Assembly (NCBI GenBank): GCA_050694175.1
Contig: JBOGXA010000002.1
Coordinates: 133,945 to 197,944 of the forward strand
From: JBOGXA01 sp050694175
GTDB taxonomy: Bacteria; Actinomycetota; CADDZG01; WHSQ01
Reading direction: 5' to 3'
DNA: 64,000 nt
Below the pieces are notes generated by a model that did no database searches, was not told the origin of the DNA, and saw only the letters and a list, made by a program, of their open reading frames with translations. A program made the position numbers and the translations under genes. Numbering within the stretch: position 1 is the stretch's first letter; each line of letters begins with the position of its first letter. Positions 60,146 through 64,000 of the stretch are shown piece after piece.

Positions 60146-61022
60146 TCCGCCGCCCCCTGGATTTCACTCGCTTGACTAGAGACCAGTGCAAGACTATGGT
60201 TCAACTTAATGGTTAGCTTTGGTCCGCAGTCACTCGTACGTGCCCCCGCCAGCCTCCGGAACTCGTTGGTGTGGTCCGCGAAGGCGGCGGCCGCTCGATC
60301 TCTCTCACCTACGTCCCGCTCCGCTCGCATCCCTCCTTCCCCGCGTGGCGTCAGGTCGCTCCAGGTAGTCGCTTATGACTTACGGAGAGTGAATTAGGCC
60401 TCTTATAGATTTATCAATCTATTTATAAGGTGATCAGTGGATTCCACCGATTCTCCCTGGTGAAGCGCCCTTGTCAGGCGAGGGTGCTCTGGTGATAAGT
60501 GCCCTTATACGGAAGGGTACTTATCGACTTATATCTCACAGCCTGCCACCATGTGCCTTCCTTGACTTACCGTGACGCACGAACAGAGTCCCCCCTGGAT
60601 CGTCAGTCCCTGCCAACTTGAACCGTAGCCCAGGGGTGCCCGACTACCTCGTGGGGATCCGTGGGCCGGCGAACAGCCAAAACTCACCCTCTAGTAGAAG
60701 ATTACAATTGCGCCCGAGATCGCGATTCAACCCGAGCCCCGCTACGAGAGATCTCTCCCCTACTCGCCGAGATTTCTGAGCAAGACCCAATCCTCGGCCC
60801 TGGCCTCGAAGTCCTCCAGCACGTAGGCGAGGGCAGCTCTCACGATCTTGCCCCGGTCGGCGGCAACCCCGTAGTCGGCCCGCAACGCCAGCCGCCTTCT
60901 CGAGAGCCATGAGGTCATCGCGCGTGCAATAGAAGGTCACCTTCTCCTCGTGGCGGGGCGGCTTCTTGGTCCCCACGTCCGCCTCGTTCTCGGAGCGACT
61001 TGTAGCTTTGGTGACTTGGCTA
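60146..61022. repeat. Unit A of a diverged tandem duplication
   Basis: Matches unit B (61066-61945) over its whole length with many point differences and small indels; the offset is 919 at the RHH end and 923 at the other end. Shared marks include TCAACTTAATGGTTAG, GGTGATAAGTGCCCTTATA and GATTTCTGAGCAAGACC. It holds a frameshifted RHH gene copy and an imperfect inverted repeat around CTTATAGATTTATCAATC. Confidence 0.8.
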
Positions 61023-61114
61023 AATGCAACCCGCTTGGGCCGAGGACTCGAGGACTCACACTGGACCCATCCGGCGCCCTGGGATCTCACTCCCTTGACC
61101 GCGGGCGGGGACAA
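60760..61114 (-). pseudogene. Frameshifted copy of the RHH gene next to parA
   Basis: From the 61114 end the frame gives ...PRHEEKVTFYCTRDDLMALEKA, the same core as the intact gene at 61679. Near 60894 two G bases are missing (CCAGCCGCCTTC against CCAGCCGGGCCTTC in the intact copy), so the frame shifts and the second helix is lost; the normal stop remains at 60760. It is unit A's copy and was probably inactivated after duplication. A read-through frame continues to 60644 without protein character. Confidence 0.8.
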
Positions 61115-61945
61115 GGCTATAGTTCAACTTAATGGTTAGCCCCGTCCGCAGTCACTGGCACGCGCCCCTGTCGGCCTCCGGAGCTCGTTGGCGGTGGTCC
61201 GCGAAGGGGGGCTGGCGGACGATCGATCTCTCTCACCTACGTCCCGCTCCACTCGCATCGCTTCCTCCCCCGCGTGGCGTCAGACCACTCGAGGTAGTCG
61301 CCTATGATTCACGGAAAGTCGATTAGCCTTCTTATAGATCTATTTATAAGGCGATCAGTAGACTCCACCGATTTTTCCTGGTTAAACGGTTGTGCCAGCG
61401 GGAGTTCTCTGGTGATAAGTGCCCTTATAGGGAAAGCTACTTGTTGACTTATATCTCACCAGCCAGCCGCCCCGTGCCTTCCTTGACTTACCGTGACGGC
61501 ACGAACAGAGTCCCCTCTGGATCGTCCAGTCCGTGCCAACTTGAACCGTAGCCCAGGGTGCCCAGCTCCTCGTGGGATCCGTGGACCGTCGGACAGAGCG
61601 AAACTCACCCTCTAGTAGAAGGTTACAATTGTGCCGAGATCGCGATTGAACCCGGAGCCCGGTTGGGAGATCTCTCCCCTACTCGCCGAGATTTCTGAGC
61701 AAGACCGAATCCTCGGCCCTGGCCTCAAAGTCCTCCAGCACGTAGGCGAGGGCAGCTCTCACGATCTTGCCCCGGTCGGCGGCAACCCCATAGTCGGCCC
61801 GCAACGCCAGCCGGGCCTTCTCGAGGGTCATCAAGTCATCGCGCGTGCAATAGAAGGTCACCTTCTCCTCGTGGCGGGGGGTCTTCTTAGGCCCCGGATC
61901 CACCTCGCTCTTGGAGGCGACTTGTAGCTTTGGCGACTTGGCTAC
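61066..61945. repeat. Unit B of the tandem duplication (contains the intact RHH gene 3' part)
   Basis: Corresponds to unit A. The boundary lies inside the RHH gene at about 61945 (GACTTGGCTA shared, then different), so the copied segment was the distal two thirds of the RHH gene plus about 600 bp downstream of it. Confidence 0.8.
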
Positions 61946-62047
61946 TTGTTGACTTTGGGTCTCCCTGTCACGGGCCTCGCGGCCCCTCTCGGAACTGGTC
62001 CTTCTGAAGAGCTCATCCGCTCCGGGCAGACTGGCGCGGCGCGACAC
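61679..62047 (-). CDS. RHH-type partner of ParA
   Basis: 122 residues from GTG 62047. A GGAGG site sits inside the end of parA, and the gene overlaps parA by 35 bp, so the two are coupled. The N-terminal half is basic and disordered; EEKVTFYCTRDDLMTLEKARLALRADYGVAADRGKIVRAALAYVLEDF is a ribbon-helix-helix-like domain; the tail ends in EDSVLLRNLGE. It could be the DNA- or parS-binding partner or a regulator of parA. No ParB-type gene is seen. A damaged copy lies 920 bp away. Confidence 0.78.
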   Translation of the reverse strand: MSRRASLPGADELFRRTSSERGREARDRETQSQQVAKSPKLQVASKSEVDPGPKKTPRHEEKVTFYCTRDDLMTLEKARLALRADYGVAADRGKIVRAALAYVLEDFEARAEDSVLLRNLGE

Positions 62048-62954
62048 GAGTCATCACCTCCTCGGCAAGCTGGCGGTACGCCAACGCCCCGGGGGACGTC
62101 GGTGCGTAGGACAGGATCGGCTCCCCTATCACGGGGGCCTCTGCGAAACGAATGGTCTTGCGGATAACAGTCTCGAAAACCTTGGTACCGAACGCCTCCC
62201 GGACCCGGCCCAGGACCTCCCGGCCGTGAAGCGTCCGGCCGTCGTACATCGTCGCCAGGATCCCGTCGATGTGAAGTCGAGGGTTGAGGCGCTCCTTGAC
62301 CCGATCGATCGAGTCCAGCAACAGGGCCATGCCCCGCAGGGCGTAGTACTCGCACTCCAGCGGGACGATGACGCCGTCGGCCGCCGTTAGTGCATTGATC
62401 GTGAGCAGGCCGAGCGACGGCGGGCAGTCGATAAGGATGAAGTCGTACTTTACCCTTAGGGGCGCCAGGACTCTCAGGAGCGTTTGCTCCCGGGCGACCT
62501 CCTGGACGAGCATGAGCTCGGCGGCCGCCAGGTCGATGTTCGAAGGCAGCAACTCGAGCCCGGGGATGTTGGTCTTGAGAATCACGTCCTCGACCGACGT
62601 CGACCGGTCGAGCAGTGCGTTGTAGATCGACAGCTCAACCGACCCGGGTTCGTAGCCGAGTCCGAGGGCGCACCCGCCCTGGGGGTCGAAATCGACGATC
62701 AGCACCCTCTGGCCGAGATCGGCGAGAGCCGCCCCCAGGGTGACCGTAGTGGTTGTCTTGCCGACACCGCCCTTCTGGTTGGCGAAGGCGATGATGCGGC
62801 CCGCCCGGCCCTCGTCGTCGGCGAGGGCCCCGATGACCTGCTCGGTGGCGGTGATACCGCCGGCCTCGGGCTCCGAGACGGCCGACGGGGTCGCCTCAGA
62901 TGAGGGCGCGTCGGATTCGACTGCTCGTTCCGCTACAGGATTGCTTTGCCCCAC
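62013..62954 (-). CDS. parA: ParA-family partition ATPase (Rv1708-like)
   Basis: 313 residues from GTG 62954 with GGGAGG four bases upstream. After ~50 disordered residues comes FANQKGGVGKTTTTVTLG (deviant Walker A, Lys61 and Lys66), then VDFDPQGGCALGLG and IDCPPSLGLLTINALTAADGVIVPLECEYYALRGMALL. By position with scpA-scpB-rluB-cmk-der it corresponds to mycobacterial Rv1708, not the origin-linked ParA. Probably chromosome organisation with SMC/Scp. Confidence 0.93.
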   Translation of the reverse strand: MGQSNPVAERAVESDAPSSEATPSAVSEPEAGGITATEQVIGALADDEGRAGRIIAFANQKGGVGKTTTTVTLGAALADLGQRVLIVDFDPQGGCALGLGYEPGSVELSIYNALLDRSTSVEDVILKTNIPGLELLPSNIDLAAAELMLVQEVAREQTLLRVLAPLRVKYDFILIDCPPSLGLLTINALTAADGVIVPLECEYYALRGMALLLDSIDRVKERLNPRLHIDGILATMYDGRTLHGREVLGRVREAFGTKVFETVIRKTIRFAEAPVIGEPILSYAPTSPGALAYRQLAEEVMTRVAPRQSARSG

Positions 62955-62980
62955 GCGGCCTCCCGAAGTTCGACAAAGAC

Positions 62981-62994
62981 ACTTGTCTACAAAT
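62981..62994. repeat. AT-rich motif upstream of parA (ACTTGTCTACAAAT)
   Basis: 27 bp before the parA start; the minus-strand text TTTGTAGACAAGTGTCTTTGT resembles the copy before gcvH. Member of the dispersed family. Confidence 0.55.
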
Positions 62995-63107
62995 CACTTT
63001 GTAGGCCGGTGACATTACATGACGAACGCTCACCGCACAAGAGGATCATCTGTCACAGAGGGTGCGGGGCCAACCCGAGGGCTCAGTGAGGGTCCCGTGG
63101 GGGGTGG

Positions 63108-63542
63108 TCACGCAAGCGGGTCGATCACCTCGAGGAACGAGTACCGGTGAAAATCCGTGTCCCGTGTAACGATCCGTCTGATCCCGTGCTCTCTCATCAG
63201 CGCCGCGATGTGAGCGTGGTGGAATGCGTTTCCCTCGAGCTGCGGCATCTCGTCCAGGAGTTCCGCGAGCACCCCAAGGTGCCGGCCTGTCTCGCCGAGA
63301 ACGCGCAGGCCGGGCGCCGCCAGCAACGCATTTATGAACGACCACGCCTGGGAGGCGGTAAAAGGGGTAGCAAACACATCCGGATGAGTGGTCACCCGGA
63401 GGAATTCGTAAAGGATTCCCCAGGTGACGTGCCACGGCTCAGTTCTGGCCCGCCAGCCCTCGACCAGAGGCCAGCAGGCGGCATGCTCCGGGGCATCGGC
63501 ATTGGCCGCGTAGACGAGCACATTTGTGTCGGCGACGAACAC
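63108..63542 (-). CDS. vapC: PIN-domain toxin (VapC-like)
   Basis: 144 residues. Asp in FVADTNVLVYAANAD, Glu in LYEFLRV, Asp in TRDTDFHRY form the PIN site; NAFHHAHIAALMREHGIRRIVTRDTDF is typical of VapC. It starts directly after the antitoxin stop. Different subgroup from the 33.7-kb toxin. Confidence 0.88.
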   Translation of the reverse strand: MFVADTNVLVYAANADAPEHAACWPLVEGWRARTEPWHVTWGILYEFLRVTTHPDVFATPFTASQAWSFINALLAAPGLRVLGETGRHLGVLAELLDEMPQLEGNAFHHAHIAALMREHGIRRIVTRDTDFHRYSFLEVIDPLA

Positions 63543-63770
63543 CTACCGGCCGCCCATCGCCCGGTACAGAGCGTCCCGGTTGGAGACGTCAACCCGTGGG
63601 CGCCCACCAGGGAATCGCGGAAGAGATGGTAGCTCCTGAACCGAAACCTCATCGGCCAGAAGCCTTCTCAGGGCAGCCTCGACCAGCTCGGACATCGTGA
63701 CGCCGCGGCGGGCCGCCTCCTGCTTGAGTTGGGACATGACCGACGCGGGGATGTTAAGAGTCGTTTTCAT
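63543..63770 (-). CDS. vapB: RHH antitoxin (VapB-like)
   Basis: 75 residues from ATG 63770 (an ATG at 63782 is an alternative). MKTTLNIPASVMSQLKQEAARRGVTMSELVEAALRRLL is the ribbon-helix-helix domain; the tail LPRFPGGRPRVDVSNRDALYRAMGGR binds the toxin. Abuts vapC without gap. An inverted repeat lies just upstream. Confidence 0.87.
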   Translation of the reverse strand: MKTTLNIPASVMSQLKQEAARRGVTMSELVEAALRRLLADEVSVQELPSLPRFPGGRPRVDVSNRDALYRAMGGR

Positions 63771-63778
63771 ACGGCTTA

Positions 63779-63795
63779 CCATACCAACGATATGG
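63779..63795. promoter_or_regulatory. Candidate operator of the vapBC pair
   Basis: CCATA (63779-63783) and TATGG (63791-63795) form an inverted repeat with a 7-base spacer, directly before the antitoxin start. An RHH dimer pair would bind such a site. Confidence 0.5.
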
Positions 63796-63957
63796 AAATA
63801 TGGCTGCCTGACCGAAGGCCCCTCGAACCGGATCGTCCCGTGTCTTCGTCCGCTGCGACCGGCTTGCGCTCCAACTGATACACCTCCTGCATATCCACCG
63901 CTGAGCTTCGGAAGTCTGCGACAAGGAGCCCAACGGTCCCTCTCAGAGGAGGTGGTC

Positions 63958-64000
63958 ATGGGCTTCATCGGCGGAGATCTACGGGAAAGCTTCATCGGCA
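63958..64000 (+). CDS. Start of a plus-strand gene cut by the window end
   Basis: ATG 63958 has a strong site (AGAGGAGG, 5 bases before it) and the frame stays open for the remaining 14 codons (MGFIGGDLRESFIG). Too short to identify. 63796-63957 shows nothing else. Confidence 0.35.
   Translation, partial: MGFIGGDLRESFIG

Noticed and set aside
59076..60175. Open frames of 100-182 codons in the gene-free stretch
   Set aside because: Ser/Pro/Arg-rich composition, no motifs, and several overlapping phases.
60146..61945. Insertion sequence or transposon
   Set aside because: No transposase and no terminal inverted repeats; the units are a local tandem duplication.
63046..63435. 129-codon minus frame over vapC
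   Set aside because: Shadow of the PIN gene in another frame.

Overview
The window is GC-rich bacterial chromosome, most likely from a deep-branching, probably uncultured member of the Actinomycetota. Several gene orders match ones known from actinobacteria such as Mycobacterium: tatA-tatC-helY; lnt-ppm next to a DUF4193-type protein; gcvH-GarA-like FHA protein-MerR-BFN nuclease-MerR; and parA/scpA/scpB/rluB/cmk/der with aroH-tyrA-aroA inserted. Two things argue against a close relative of Mycobacterium: the split two-subunit glycine decarboxylase and a short ProRS with a C-terminal zinc-type tail.

Layout. 1-2036: the first 678 codons of a GAF-GAF-PAS sensor histidine kinase (minus strand). 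2.1-11.3 kb, plus strand: zinc-ribbon protein, TatA/B, TatC, an anchored coil protein, HelY-type helicase, thiolase, FAD-linked oxidase, lipid kinase and a DUF4234-like membrane protein. 11.4-14.2 kb, minus strand: alpha/beta hydrolase, a glpD broken by an in-frame stop, and a small membrane protein. 14.2-15.4 kb: acyl-CoA dehydrogenase. 15.4-25.7 kb: an Lrp/AsnC regulator divergent from a tightly packed operon (KamA-type aminomutase, aldehyde dehydrogenase, two class III aminotransferases, two CoA-transferase subunits, amidohydrolase), followed by a HAD hydrolase. 25.6-28.5 kb, minus strand: RTX-repeat protein, ProS and YjbQ. 28.6-29.4 kb: a probable large structured non-coding RNA with its own promoter, then a repeat-bearing leader. 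29.4-32 kb: DUF4193, Lnt and Ppm. 32-36.7 kb: accessory genes (Mut7-C nuclease, VapBC, two-domain multicopper oxidase, PIG-V-like glycosyltransferase).

36.7-58.2 kb is almost entirely minus strand and housekeeping: gcvPB, gcvPA, gcvT, a PD-(D/E)XK-like gene, MerR, BFN nuclease, hpt, D,D-carboxypeptidase, MerR, FHA, gcvH, a GDP-mannose pyrophosphorylase/phosphomannomutase-like fusion, pgsA, tRNA-Pro(GGG), der, cmk, aroA, tyrA, aroH, rluB, scpB, scpA and trpS. A divergent M50 protease follows. 58.9-61.7 kb is a 2.8-kb region with no intact gene; it contains a diverged tandem duplication (period about 920 bp) carrying a frameshifted copy of the RHH gene next to parA. The RHH gene and parA then form an overlapping operon, and the window ends in a VapBC pair and the first codons of a plus-strand gene.

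The most interesting points are: (1) the KamA operon, whose enzyme set could convert lysine through beta-lysine and 3-aminoadipate to 3-oxoadipate and then, with CoA transferase and thiolase, to acetyl-CoA and succinyl-CoA; (2) the roughly 410-nt RNA candidate closed by a 17-bp long-range helix that begins at the predicted transcription start; (3) a dispersed AT-rich motif (core CTTGTCKACAAG) found in leaders and gaps from 39.6 to 63 kb; and (4) several enzymes with altered active sites or broken reading frames (glpD nonsense codon, Lnt Cys-to-Ser, degenerate phosphomannomutase domain, CTG-start trpS). No computation or database search was run; family assignments are by reading the sequence.
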